From Hemicentrotus pulcherrimus (lineage: Eukaryota > Echinodermata > Echinoidea > Camarodonta > Strongylocentrotidae), in the NCBI GenBank assembly GCA_003118195.1, contig BEXV01000119.1, forward strand, positions 145,256-209,255: DNA of 64,000 nt, given 5' to 3'. A program made the position numbers and the translations under genes. Under the pieces are notes generated by a model. It saw only the letters and a program-made list of their open reading frames with translations. It did not search any database and was not told the DNA's origin. This document shows, piece after piece, positions 1 to 11,068 of the stretch (position 1 is the stretch's first letter; each line of letters begins with the position of its first letter).

Positions 1-2065
1 GTAACAAACAGATTTCAAAAGTAGTTATTGGCATGTTCATTTTATTTGCTGCAACAATAACCTGTGCTTCTAGCCATTCAGCCATCTTTTAGTTCATCTT
101 TAATTAATCAAATTCAGAAATGTAAATTTTTCTTTTCTTTTCCTGCAAGCCTGCACAATCCATAATGCTATTTAGCTTAACCATTCACTCTCCCCAACCC
201 ACTCACTCTCCTGCATGCTCAGTGTAAATATTCACCCTCTCACTAACGTACTGCTTGTTTTCTCAGCCATATTATGTCTTTTTCCATTCACACTTTTTAA
301 TAATCAATGTCTTTTCACAGGGAACCTCACACACAGCAGCTTCTTCATGTTATATTTCATTGCTATGTTATATGTCTTTTGCTTTGCTTGTTGCAATGGA
401 TGTCTTTGACTTGCTTCTGTAATAAGCCTTGACAGGTCAAATCATACATGTTAATGTATGATCACATTTTATGTATGCATGACATTGTTGCTCAGCACAA
501 TAACTAAACTGTAAATACCCTTAACGGAGGCCATTTTTGACCCAATTGATACTCATGGGAGGACCTTTCTGACAATGTTTATGGTTTGAATACACCTTGA
601 AGTCCACCTACGGGATACACAAGTCTTGATCTTTTTAATCTATACAAAATAGTTTGTAGTATGTATAAACAGCTCTTTAATCTATAGTAAACTAGAATAA
701 ATGGTATTCATATTTTTATTATTATTATTTATCATTAACTACAGTGTCAATTACTATTAGAAAAATAAAAGTATGGATGTTCAAATGTCAGTTATTTCAA
801 GTTCTTTAAATCTGAGGAGAAACTATGGTACTGATGCTATGGATCTCGTTATTATTTTGTGAGTGTTTAGGTTCAATCCCTCTGTCATTGAAAAGAGGTT
901 TATGTCCAATGTCCTTTAATTGTTACTGCCGTAAGTTTTAATGATTTTATTTTTGTAACACACAATAATGTTGTGTGCATCTAATTAAGAGATACACAAA
1001 TGTTTGCATGACAGAATGATTGACAATACACTCATTCACACCTGCATACATCTATCTTGTCATCTCTTCTTCTTATACAGGAATTCAATGATAAACATTT
1101 CAAAATTCTTGCACTTGTGCTTGCGCTAAGGGCCTGTCAGTTTAACAATTTATTTTCTTATATTGATTACAACTACTGATTTTGTCTTACTTTGAGTTTC
1201 TTCTGCAGGTTTCCATGTAGCTATTATTTGAATGTCATAAAGTGAATGTTGATTCTTGATTTTAGTTCTTTTCAGTTGACTGAAAGTGCTCATTTCTATC
1301 ATATGTTGTTGTTATGAGCTAGTCTACTGCATGAGAGCTTGTTCACTGGATGCATTGCTTCTCCTTTACAAAAATAATTGAAATCAATCAAAATTAAAAA
1401 CAGGTCGAAACTATCATGCGTTGTTGGACACACACCATATGACATCTTGTCAGTTGACAGATCTCATTTTCAATTAAAACACTATTGCAACTCAAAGCTT
1501 CTTTGATAATTTGTTCCTTCTTTATTATCCAATAGGACTTCAGTTTATTCCATCACAAAAATACATTAATAGCTGTGAAGATAATCACCCAGCCCTGCCC
1601 AAGCCTTAACTGGTATCAGATACTTGTGAGCAGGATATTTGGGGTTGGAGGGAGGGGGGGGGGGGGGNGGGGGGGGGGGGGGTCCATAATGTTCAATAGA
1701 ATAGTGGTACTCCCTATGGATGGTACAGTTACTTCTAATTCTGAAGACCATTTTATTTGACAAAAAATGATCAATCTGTGCGAAAATTAGGAAGCTACCC
1801 TCTGCACCATAGACATGCTTTCATTACTTCATCAAAGCAAAGCATCTGGCATGTCGTTATCATTTTCCGTGCTCACAATATTCTCAAACCAACTATTCTT
1901 TCATATACTTCAGCCTTGCCTCTGTGACCTTGGAGTTGACATTGATGGTTTGTTGTTCAATAGTGGCTATTGTTGTGTATGCTGGTTGACATGGTAATTG
2001 CATGATGTTATTCTTTTCTTTTCTTTTGCTACAATCCTCTTCCTTTCTCATGTTGTCTCCATTAG
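1..2065 (+). other. Intron upstream of the IVS4 exon (partial)
   Basis: No convincing exon is seen here. IVS1-S3 coding sequence is absent, so those exons lie further 5'. The stretch is AT-rich with a long G homopolymer at 1,652-1,682 containing an undetermined base at 1,668. An acceptor-like site at 1,080 is followed by an open frame without a usable donor. The pyrimidine tract and AG of the first exon lie at about 2,010-2,065. Confidence 0.7.
1652..1682 (+). repeat. Poly-G homopolymer with an undetermined base
   Basis: A run of about 30 G is broken by one N at 1,668. The true length is uncertain because such tracts assemble badly. The open frames crossing it, poly-Gly and poly-Pro, are artefacts. 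Confidence 0.9.
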
Positions 2066-2182
2066 GACGGTTTCATCAACCTGAGCGTGTTGAGATTATT
2101 TCGGGCAGCCAGGTTAATCAAACTTCTACGACAAGGTTCCTCAATTCGCATTCTTTTGTGGACCTTCATTCAGTCATTCAAG
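2066..2182 (+). CDS. Cav2: Cav2 exon: IVS4 voltage sensor and S4-S5 linker
   Basis: This 117-nt exon (39 codons, phase 0 at both ends) follows a pyrimidine tract ending ccattag and precedes donor gtaaga. It reads [20 protein letters not shown] and continues through LLRQG to WTFIQSFK. The regularly spaced Arg/Lys residues are the S4 gating charges of repeat IV. The following stretch is the S4-S5 linker, which couples sensor movement to the gate. The segment matches the family at every charged position. It continues directly into the S5 exon at 3,104. No alternative IVS3-S4 exon comparable to the vertebrate NP insert is visible next to it. Confidence 0.95.
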
Positions 2183-3103
2183 GTAAGATATTTAACCCTA
2201 CCTAGCTCTCAAATATAACTACCACATACTAGCAAAATGTAGTGGCAGAGAGCAAAACCCATACCGGTAATAGACCAGTTCACAGTTAGCACATGTCCCA
2301 AATAACCCTGAATATTCACAGATCTTTAAAACATGAAGAGGTCCCACTTTGTACATTTTGAATTAATCACTCCTACAGCGATGGAGGTGCTACATAAATA
2401 GCCTTTGCTTCCCTTTTACAAAGAATACTTACACCTGTGTCTCATGGAGTGCACAGCTTGTGCATGAATAAAAAATTATGACATATCTTTCATGAGCACG
2501 TATGATGCAACTATGAACTGGCTTATTGTTGAAAATCATGGTTTTAGCAAACACAGGTAGAACCAAACATTAGGGTATGGAGCTTATAGATATGTATACC
2601 ATCTTGATGAGGTGTAATGTTGGCTAAACTTGCATTCTGATATGTAAAAAAAAAAAGAACTTTTAAGTAACAGACATTACTAACTGTTACGCATTTTCAA
2701 TTTGGATGTGTCTGTTCATGCCACTACGTTATACTAAGCTATACGGAATTGATCAAATGACACCAGGGACCGTTTCACAAAGCCTTTTTTTCAATGACAA
2801 AAATCAGTCATAAATCTGCTGATAACCAGTTATAAGCAAGGATTTAACTAGCTAATAACAAAAACTTTCTTTATCACTGATGACAAGTTTTGTGAAATGG
2901 AGCTCAGGCTAGGTAGCATCATTCTTGCCTACCACGCCTACCTTACAAGTCGTGGCTTTAAAGATGCACGTACCTGTATCTCTGGCGCGTATACGACAAA
3001 CACTCAATGAAATGCACATAGCGTTAATGATATCTCCTTCATTGAATTCAGTGTAGTAGGATAATTCCGTCCCTCTTGTTTTCCCAACCTTGCTATCTAC
3101 TAG
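2183..3103 (+). other. Intron between IVS4 and IVS5 exons
   Basis: Donor gtaaga and acceptor ctactag are clear. The intron contains a 140-bp inverted-terminal repeat element at 2,766-2,905 and otherwise only AT-rich sequence. Confidence 0.8.
2766..2905. mobile_element. MITE-like element with TTTCACAAA-type inverted ends
   Basis: The left end reads ccgtttcacaaagc and the right end is its approximate inverse, gttttgtgaaatgg. The interior has several ataac/gttat repeats. A related element lies at 9,377-9,524. The size, inverted ends and lack of coding capacity fit a non-autonomous DNA element. No target duplication was identified. Confidence 0.5.
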
Positions 3104-3169
3104 GCCCTACCATGGGTTTGTCTACTGATATGGATGCTGTTCTTCATCTATGCAATCATTGGAATGCAG
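3104..3169 (+). CDS. Cav2: Cav2 exon: IVS5 transmembrane helix
   Basis: This 66-nt exon (22 codons, phase 0/0) reads ALPWVCLLIWMLFFIYAIIG followed by MQ. It is flanked by acceptor ctactag and donor gtgaga. The hydrophobic stretch is the outer pore helix S5 of repeat IV, highly conserved in Cav2. Phase 0 at its end lets it splice to either of the two 92-nt exons at 4,381 or 5,227, both starting with codons for IFG. Skipping both of those would throw the next exon out of frame. Confidence 0.95.
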
Positions 3170-4380
3170 GTGAGAGAAATAGCATTTACCATAGCATTTA
3201 AAATACCATTTTTCAGATAGTCAAATGTGAGATACAGTATCACCATCTTATCTCTTTTTATGATCAAATCTTGCAGAAGATGAAATTTTACAGAATAGTT
3301 ATTATGATATATTGCAAAAGTCCATACATGTAATTTGTTTGTTTGATTTGATGGTCTACAGTGAATGCATTGTTCAATAGTGAAATGTCATCATAACAAC
3401 AATGAGGCAAATGTTTCCAAAATGAACTTATTTGATATCACTGCAAACCTTTTTTTGAGATAATTGCAATCACGATTTCCAATATTTATAACAAAATCTA
3501 TTGATATATGCGATTATTACAATTCCAGCTTTATAGACAATAATGATAATACTACAGCATTTGTTATGCGCCATCGATCTAGTAAACTATTCTGAGGCGC
3601 AGAGGGAGATTTTAGCATTTCAAGGAATTAATTCCTGTCTGGTACACATTTACATCACCTTGGTTGAGTGTGGCAAAATTTAGACCAATGTCTTGCCTAA
3701 AGACATTTGTGCAGCGGCGGGACTGGAACCAAATAACTTGGGATTGACAGTCCGGTGACGTATTCACTCGACCACGACACCTCTACATTATACAATGCAA
3801 TACGATGCTGTAATTTTCCTGAAGGATAAGGTTTTGAAATGCATTCGACTCTGTTTAATATGTCGGACATACATGTATGTTCTGTACCAAATATGATTAT
3901 TAGTTCTGCAACAGCACTCCTGCCTAAAAATATAAGAGTCCACATTACATCCACCAACACATCCATCAACAGAAAAGAGTATTCATGACTAAACATGTGT
4001 ACCAGTCATATGCTGTGGATGGGTGTAATTTGACATATAATTTTTTTCTCTGTAGGATGTGATTAATTACCCTATAATTGTGCACAGTATGATCACCAAT
4101 TTATACATTTTTCTTGTCTTCATGATTTCTCACAGAGCTTAATGGTTTTTTTCCTGAGTCTCCAACCCTCATATTAATATTTAGCTTTGATTTCTTAAAT
4201 TGTTTACGTATGAGAAATATTTTGTAAAAATGTGTAGGTTACATGTACTATTTTCAGTGCTGATTGTACCAGTGTGTACCCTTCTATTGCATACTGTAAG
4301 ATTTTGTACCAATTCTATACCAATATGCAAATATATATACTATGAACATTTGCATAACCAAGCGATTGATCCATCAACAG
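3170..4380 (+). other. Intron upstream of the first turret exon
   Basis: It carries a minus-strand tRNA-derived SINE at about 3,538-3,786 and otherwise AT-rich sequence. The acceptor before 4,381, tccatcaacag, has a weak pyrimidine tract, which fits a regulated exon. Confidence 0.75.
3538..3786 (-). mobile_element. tRNA-derived SINE, minus strand
   Basis: Read on the minus strand, a tRNA-like head begins near 3,786 with A-box-like tggtcgagtg. A B-box, ggttccagtcc, lies at 3,720-3,730. The body then shares ggcaagacattg and gccacactcaac with the plus-strand copy at 12,690-12,960. The tail ends in tattatcattattg. The two copies clearly belong to one family. No intact tRNA gene is implied. Confidence 0.75.
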
Positions 4381-4472
4381 ATTTTTGGTAACATAGCACC
4401 AATAGACGGACAGCAAATTAATCGTCACAACAACTTTGGCCAATTCTTCTCGTCGTTACTGTTGCTGTTCAG
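4381..4472 (+). CDS. Cav2: Cav2 alternative exon a: IVS5-pore extracellular turret
   Basis: This 92-nt exon (30 codons plus 2 nt) reads IFGNIAPIDGQQINRHNNFG and continues QFFSSLLLLF. It is flanked by acceptor tccatcaacag and donor gtagga. It encodes the end of S5, the extracellular turret and the first turn of the pore helix of repeat IV. The exon at 5,227 has the same length and phases and a homologous product, identical at about 16 of 31 residues. This copy carries Asp, Arg and His in the turret and no N-glycosylation sequon. Its NNF and LLLLFR frame matches vertebrate Cav2, so it may be the ancestral-type version. Confidence 0.93.
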
Positions 4473-5226
4473 GTAGGAGTGCTGGGGAATTTTCCCCTTA
4501 ATGATGTCATCGTGGTGGTGGGGAATTCCTTTGCTGAGCATGGCCTTGGTTACAGCATACCATCATTTTTTTCCCATTATTTAAATCATTCTTTACCCCT
4601 CCTCACCAAAATGAAATGTCTGCTTTAGTGTTGGCATGGCATGAACGAGTGCCCCCAATATCCCAACTTCAATGATAAACTGAAAGATAATTTGACAAAG
4701 ACTTTGATAAAATAACACTGGTATAAGTTCAGAATAATGAACTTGTTTTAGTACCTTTTGAGAAACATAATTTTTTAAGTTTATGAGATTGTCATATTTC
4801 CCTTTTCTGGGTAAATATTCTTATCTTTCAGTTTATTGTTGAAGGACATGAAGTTCTTTGATTTTTATTTTTCCTGAGTTTGAATATCATCTGTGCTATG
4901 ACTCAAAATTAAATTTTTGTTTAAATTGCATGGTTTGCTGTCGTGGATCTATTATTGCATGCGGTCCAATTTATTTTGCTGCATTTGCTGGTTATTTTTC
5001 TTTGAGGGGGGGGGGGCAGAAGAAGAAGAAGTTTTGTTGATTTGAGTCATGGTACAGATGTCAGGCTTGGTTTAATTACAAGTCTTTCTCTGGTGGAGGA
5101 AGGAATCCAAATACCTTGCATGCCTCATCTCTTTATCATTTAAATCATTTGGGTTTGTTTTTGTTTTCTTTTTGTTTCTTTGACCTCATCTTACCCTACA
5201 TGCATTCAATCCTGGGCTTTTATTAG
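4473..5226 (+). other. Intron between the two alternative turret exons
   Basis: This 754-bp intron separates the homologous 92-nt exons. It holds a G run at 5,006-5,016 followed by agaagaagaag, and AT-rich sequence. No third copy of the exon is seen. Confidence 0.75.
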
Positions 5227-5318
5227 ATCTTCGGCCCAATCGGCATTAGTCCCAATTCCTCTATAACCACCTACAACAATTTCCACGTCTTCTTCTATGC
5301 CCTATTGTTATTATTCAG
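5227..5318 (+). CDS. Cav2: Cav2 alternative exon b: IVS5-pore extracellular turret
   Basis: This 92-nt exon has the same boundaries and phases as the exon at 4,381. It reads IFGPIGISPNSSITTYNNFH and continues VFFYALLLLF, between acceptor cttttattag and donor gtaaaa. Compared with exon a, the turret loses its charged residues and gains an N-S-S glycosylation sequon. Using both exons shifts frame and meets a TAA inside this exon; using neither also shifts frame. Only one can therefore be used productively, as expected for mutually exclusive exons. The homology to exon a indicates tandem duplication. Pore-helix residues LLLLFR are kept. Confidence 0.92.
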
Positions 5319-8300
5319 GTAAAATTTGCAAAGATCAGTTGCTGTGTTTGTGCTTTCTTTATGAGCTAGGATCTCTTGGCTATATAGAATTTGTGATTGA
5401 ATGCAACTCCAAGACTGAATGCAAATCCTCTGTTTTCTGATCGGCTGAAAGTCAATGTGTGTTTTATTTTTGGAGTTGCGTTCCTTTTCAAGTTCTTATA
5501 CAAGAATTCTGTGGCCATTACCGTATGTCTTTCCCTTAATTGTTCACAGTAGCTTTGTAGTGCAGGGATCAGAAGGGCGTTTGTTTCATGTTGTGGTCTA
5601 AAATGTATATGTTATCAAAGACATATGTTATTACTTGTTTTGAAATCTTAAGTGCAGTGCAAAACTTTACTTCATTGCATTTCAGCAACATATTCAAACA
5701 ACTTTTTCACAATTATCTATGTTAAACTTAAAGAAACTGTGGTTAACAATAACTATATCTTGAATTTTATTCAACACAAGAAAAGCCAATTATAAACAAA
5801 TAGTTAACTAAACTACAGATGAACAAACTTTTGTAATGAGGCCACATAGGCTACACATTAGACACACACATGTATATGTTTTTCTTTAATTATATAAAAA
5901 TATGTTCAATCAAAGCGTTAAGTCATCTTTTCATAGTTTACCAATAAAGTTCTTAACCTTTATTTCTTGCTACATCTCTTAACAGATCATATGAATTGAA
6001 ATATAATAAAAGAAGAAGATATATCATGAATAACAATGGGGCCGGATTATATTGAATGCTTATGTGGAACAATTATCTAGGGGTGGGGGGGGGGGTATTC
6101 TGATCCTACGCACATGCACACATGATGGCTAACTTTGCTACTAACAGCTCTACTAATGTGTCTGCTATACACTTTGTTGTATTTTTATGCTTGCGTGTAT
6201 GAACGTTAAACATCTGAGAAAAAAGAAAAGAATTATAATATGTATTACAAATCATAAACAGGAGTTTGAACTTTAAATACACTTTTGTCTATATCACTAT
6301 CCAAAATCATATATTGCACACAAGTTCTTTAATATCATAATTCCAATATATGATTCCCTATAATTTAGAGTTTTATGGTATTATCATTCTTTCAAATTTA
6401 ATTGATTAGCAGCTGTTGTTTCTGACTCATCTCAAAGCCTATGGTATTGGTCATGATTAATTCTGTGGACCTGTAACTAATATATAAGTGTTGACTTTGA
6501 AGTTTTAATGGTAGCAACATTCTGATGAAATGATATTGGTAGAGGAATGATATATGAACATAGTGTTCCTCACAGATCAGCAAATTTGAGAAATGTTGGA
6601 AATGCTTGTATCTCACAAATTTGTATTTCCTATAGATGTCTGTAAATTTGATGCCACTTTGTTTTCATTAGACATTTGACTATAATTATGGATAGAATTG
6701 TATTTCTATTATAACATGAATAAACATACATGTGAAATATTAATTGGATTTGCTTTAGCAAGTAGCAAAATAGCCTTTAAACAGTAATTCCTTTCATAGA
6801 CCATCAAAAGTTACTCCTTAAATGTTATAAAGTGTTTTGGACTTTAATAGGCTATGTAGACAATACGAGGGATAAAGATTTGTTAGTATAATGTTAAATT
6901 TGTGGAGTGATGTATCTGTTGAATGTCATGTTTATGATGTAGTGCAGATGACTTTTCTTTCCAATTAACATTTGTTTTACTCGATGGGTTCTCTTTCTAT
7001 ACATCTTTCTCTTTCACTTAGTCTATTCCTCCATTTGTCATGCATTCCTTTTTGTACTCCATATCCATGTATGCTCTATCTCATCCTCCCCCCTCCCCTC
7101 CCCTTCTCTCTCTCTCTTTCTCTCCCTCTCTTTCTCTCTCCCTCCCACTCTCACCCTCTATCTCTATCTCTTTCTTTCTCTCATCATTTCTTCATTTAGT
7201 GCCAGATAACAAAATATTAGTCCCATGCTCCTCACAAACTTTGCGAATGAATGAACTCCTTGTGTAGCTATTTCTCTTTCCTTATCACATGTACTGTACT
7301 AATGATTCTGCTTGAATGTGTGTATACAGTGGTCTCCAATTCTCCCTCTGTGAAGTAATTGATATATCGTCTTTTTTTTCTTTTAAATCATGAAATGTTT
7401 CCTAGACAGGTGTTTTGAATTCCCTATATGCTTCAATTTTTTGCTTTCAAGTCATTGCCTACTCCCTGTGCCATGTATATGCATGTATCATACCATATTC
7501 AAGCATTTGATGAAGCCTGATAGATTTTGTATATATGCAACCCCCTATCTTCTTGCAAATATTCAATTTCAATGTAACTTTTAGTTAGGTAATACATGTA
7601 GGAGTATATGAAATATAGTAATAATGATTATTTCATTTAACTAATTTAATAATAATGTGATTAGTTTTGGTTGAGATAGTTCACAAGCCATGATTAAAAA
7701 ACGTTATAAATATAAAATATATATGGAGGCCTAGAAATTAAAAGATTGTATAAAGTAATAAAGTAAAGATATTAGTAAAGTAAATATTGGGGGGTAAATC
7801 AAATTGTGTTCTAAAATATAGTTTGCAAGGCACACCTAGAAAGGCATAGAGGCCTGCGGGCAAGGTAGCCCATGTCAAAATAGATGGTGGTAAATAAAAA
7901 AGAAGAACACAATTAGATTGGAGCATTAACAGAAAAAGGGGAAGTTGATAAGGTAAGAAAAGAGGAAAGTGGGATGAATACTGTAGGTACAGAAGAAGCT
8001 GGTGAGAGCGAGGAAAAAGAGGGGAGAGTTGATAAGGTAATCAGAAGCTCTCCTTTTCTATTCCTAGTTCGAAACAATCATAGTTTTACGTCGTGTTTCT
8101 TTTAGATTCCTTATTGACCACATTGCGAGACAAACGAATATCACTAGCGATATTATTTTTGATACTACATCCGCAATGAGTAATATATTTAGTATTAAGA
8201 AGAAAAAGGTTTCCAGAATTTACATCTAGATTTTTTGAAATTTTGGTCACCCATTATTAGTTCTTTTCCTCCAATATTACTTGTGTTAGAAAAGAAAATG

Positions 8301-8431
8301 TAGATGACAACATTATATTGGGACCTCATAGACCCTTCAGAATAATCTGTGGGGTTTCTTGCACAATTTGCATGATAAGCACTCAACATTATCCTTTAAG
8401 CATTGTGACTATTTTTGTTCTGACCTTACAG
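5319..8431 (+). other. Intron after the alternative turret exons
   Basis: This 3.1-kb AT-rich intron has a G run near 6,079-6,096 and a pyrimidine-rich tract at 7,086-7,190. No further homologous exon or reading frame with splice sites was found. Confidence 0.7.
7086..7190 (+). repeat. CT-rich microsatellite / polypyrimidine tract
   Basis: About 100 bp of ccct/ctct/tttc sequence lies on the sense strand. Apparent Ser/Leu-rich frames here are low-complexity artefacts. Confidence 0.85.
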
Positions 8432-8600
8432 ATGTGCTACAGGCGAAGCATGGCAGTCCATCATGATGAGCTGTCTACCAGGCGCTGCTTGCGCGGACCC
8501 GGACCCCAATAACCCTAGTGGTATCAAAGAATTTGATACTTGTGGCTCCTACTTCTCCTATGTCTACTTCGTGAGCTTCAGCTTTCTCTGCTCTTTCCTT
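8432..8600 (+). CDS. Cav2: Cav2 exon: domain IV pore loop, selectivity filter, start of IVS6
   Basis: This 169-nt exon has 1 nt completing the split Arg codon and then 56 codons. It reads [14 protein letters not shown], a Cys-containing extracellular loop, and then the start of IVS6, [20 protein letters not shown]. The Glu of TGEAWQ is the repeat IV ion-selectivity glutamate. Cys residues in the loop are placed as expected for the conserved extracellular disulphides of the P-S6 loop. Acceptor tgaccttacag and donor gtgagt are strong. The loop [14 protein letters not shown] is shorter and more acidic-proline-rich than the usual vertebrate segment. Confidence 0.96.
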
Positions 8601-9216
8601 GTGAGTATACAGCTCCTCCTTCAATCTTTGACACTTTTTAAAGTGTTTAAACACCCCTCAGAGCTTCACCGAATTGTGCGTTGCTTTGATGTGTTAAATT
8701 TTCCTGATTTTCTTAAACATGTGGATATGTGTATAAACCTAGCTGTATTGTCTTTAGGACACAAGAGAGAATCTGAACATGTTTTTGTAAAGTAATTCTG
8801 ATTTCAGAATTTTACTATTTTCCTTCTGAAAAGTAACTTCTCCCTCAATTGGTAATTAAGCATCTATCTGTCGAACCAAAGACTGTGGGTTTGAATCTGA
8901 CCCAGACAGATGACTGAAGCCTGTGTTTTGTGTTAACGTGCCCCTCCCCTTTTCCACAGGCACAGGATCGGTTACAGTGGAAAACACTCATCCTAAATGG
9001 AGATTCATCACCTATGCATGTTAAGAACCCCCTGAACTATTCAAATATAAGCAGGGGGACCCTAGTGTAGTGGTTTATCTGGACCAAGGATTACAGTGAA
9101 TAATTTCACTTTTCCTCTTCCTGGCATGGGTGACGCTCAATACTTTGTAATGACAATGATAAATTATGAAATACTCAATGATGATATTATATTTATGCTG
9201 TTTTTGTTTTCTGTAG
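8601..9216 (+). other. Intron within IVS6
   Basis: This intron interrupts S6, as in other family members. It holds a possible tRNA-like repeat from about 8,872 to 9,150 (box-B-like ggtttgaatct). Nothing coding is seen. Confidence 0.7.
8872..9150 (+). mobile_element. Possible degenerate SINE-like repeat
   Basis: The sequence gaaccaaagactgtgggttt at the left has a box-B-like core followed by a body rich in cccc/gggg stretches. It resembles tRNA-derived repeats but does not clearly match the better SINE copies in this window. Confidence 0.35.
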
Positions 9217-9344
9217 ATGTTGAATTTGTTTGTTGCTGTCATCATGGACAACTTTGATTACCTGACTAGGGATGCATCTATTCTAGGAGCTCATCATTTA
9301 GATGAATATGTCAGGATCTGGGGCGACTTTGACCCCGTCGGAAG
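9217..9344 (+). CDS. Cav2: Cav2 exon: IVS6 gate and first EF-hand segment
   Basis: This 128-nt exon (42 codons plus 2 nt) reads [20 protein letters not shown], then [11 protein letters not shown] and [25 protein letters not shown] is the near-invariant cytoplasmic end of IVS6, which forms the activation gate. [18 protein letters not shown] is the start of the proximal EF-hand region that links the pore to the calmodulin machinery. Acceptor tgttttctgtag and donor gtgaga are good. The split codon AG|T makes the junction read VGSGRV. Confidence 0.96.
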
Positions 9345-10293
9345 GTGAGATACTAGCCTCTATATAGAGAGACCTGCGCCTGTTTCATAAAACATGTTAT
9401 CAATAACAAGATACAATAAATGTTATAAGCTACTGAAATCATGGCATCTGATTGGCTGAGAGCAAATTTGTCGTAGAAATTTAGCATTTGTTATAGATAA
9501 CAAGTTTTATTAAATGGGGCCTAGGGCAGCATCTCATGAAATCGTAGAGGTGCCAGCAATCCTGGAAACCAGTTGAAACCTTTAAGACAACTCTGCTTTT
9601 TCCTAGTCTAGAATTCGAAAATAATCATTCTAATTGGGGGAAAATCATCAGGGCATTTCATTGGCCCATAAACCAGTGTTCTACGCTCTAGCAGCATATG
9701 CATTGGATGGTGGAAATGATTATGCCCTTATTGCTTCCAACTACCTTTCATTGGTTTCAATAATGAACCTGAGAACTTGGAACTCAGAGAATATTGTGGA
9801 ATTTTGTTTTGATGAAATGCTGAGGATCCTGAAGCAGCATGACTCTCAGTGTGCCAACATCCTATAACAATGCATGTTACCACTAGTCATGCTGATACTG
9901 CAGATAATCATCCTCATAACTTACTAAATACATGTATAAAGAAGAAAAATTGATGGACATTTAGTCCATCAATGGCTTTTCAACTATTTTCCTTAGTACC
10001 TATTTTAATAAATAGATTTCAATGTAGAATTTTTAATTTTTTCCCCATCAATTCATTAACTATGGACTAAAACTCCTTTAATGATTTCTCCAAGTGCCAC
10101 CTTCTTTTACCTTGACATTATAAAGACTTGTGAAACATCAAAGCAATTTTTCAAATACTATATGTGAGCTCTAACCATAGTTATATAGACGACAGTGTAT
10201 TCATATCACTGTGGTAGGTAATCATTATGTAAAATTCATGTCTTATATGTTTTCTTGTCCTTTCTTTTCTCCTTTCTCCGTTGTCCTATTCAG
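9345..10293 (+). other. Intron before the second EF-hand exon
   Basis: It holds a MITE-like element at 9,377-9,524. An open stretch at 9,634-9,867 has no recognisable product and lacks in-phase splice sites. No second copy of the 97-nt EF-hand exon was found, so a vertebrate-like 37a/37b pair appears absent. Confidence 0.65.
9377..9524. mobile_element. MITE-like element, second copy
   Basis: It begins gtttcataaaac and ends gttttattaaatgggg, so the two ends are approximately inverse. The interior contains gttataa and the stretch gattggctgagagc. Ends and interior resemble the element at 2,766-2,905. Confidence 0.5.
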
Positions 10294-10390
10294 TGGGAGA
10301 GTGCTGTACAAAGATATGTATGACATGTTGAAGAACATTGAGCCTCCAGTGGGTTTTGGTAGAAACTGTCCGTACAGAATCGCATATAAG
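10294..10390 (+). CDS. Cav2: Cav2 exon: second half of EF-hand region
   Basis: This 97-nt exon is the same length as the vertebrate Cav2 exon 37. It reads GRVLYKDMYDMLKNIEPPVG followed by FGRNCPYRIAYK. The sequence follows the family pattern GRI-Y-DMY--L---PPLGLG--CP-R-AYK. This segment contributes to Ca2+- and G-protein-dependent regulation in mammals. Acceptor cctattcag and donor gtaagc are clear. One nucleotide completes the preceding split codon, and the exon ends in phase 0. Confidence 0.95.
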
Positions 10391-10962
10391 GTAAGCAAAG
10401 AGATTGGATGATATTGTGGGATATTAAAAATACCACCTGTATGTCCTTTTGCAGGCAACATCAATTTCTGTAGAACTTTGCAGGAATTATGTATATGTCA
10501 CGTATGTACAGCTCATTTTGTGTATGTTAATTACCAAAGAAAAAAAGATGTCAGTCAGTCCCTCAATAGTGTCTGACTGCAGTCTAAAAGGTAAACAGGT
10601 TTCCTCGCATAATTTGAATACTAGGACACTGCTAATGTTTAATTTTTACAGATAGGACATACATGACATATATCAACCATCATTTACCCCTAAAAAACAA
10701 TTGACACATTCTCACAATTGCTAGAGCTACAGTATCAGCTACAATACAGAGCCTATGCAGTATGCCTTAAGCATAGTCACCCAGTGCAGACAATGTTACA
10801 CATAATGCCCAACAAGGGTATGTGTCTGCAAACTAAGAAGGAATTAAGACAATTGGTTTACCTCATCCTTTCTGGCCAAAGTACTTGTACAAGTATTAAT
10901 GTAAGACCATGATGAGACATTCTGTGTAAGCATCTTCTCTCCTTTTTCTTCTTCCCCAACAG
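10391..10962 (+). other. Intron between EF-hand and pre-IQ exons
   Basis: AT-rich, with no repeat or exon recognised. The acceptor tract cttcttccccaacag is strong. Confidence 0.7.
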
Positions 10963-11068
10963 CGCTTAATCCGGATGAACATGCCAGTAGATGAAAATAA
11001 AATGGTACAATTTACAACAACGTTAATGGCCCTGATTAGAACAGCCCTAGATATCAAGATTGGATCAG
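10963..11068 (+). CDS. Cav2: Cav2 exon: pre-IQ helix ([14 protein letters not shown])
   Basis: This 106-nt exon (35 codons plus 1 nt) reads [20 protein letters not shown], then [28 protein letters not shown] is a Cav2 hallmark; Cav1 channels have a different LFALVRTALRIK form. The exon encodes the helix linking the EF-hand to the IQ domain. The acceptor is cttccccaacag and the donor gtaaga. It ends in phase 1 and joins the exon at 12,114 to make Val. Confidence 0.96.

Noticed and set aside
1566..1763. Gly- or Pro-rich open frames on both strands
   Set aside because: Created by the poly-G homopolymer with an undetermined base.
9634..9867. 77-codon open stretch inside an intron
   Set aside because: No known family and no in-phase splice sites. 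It does not resemble a second EF-hand exon, which was specifically looked for here.
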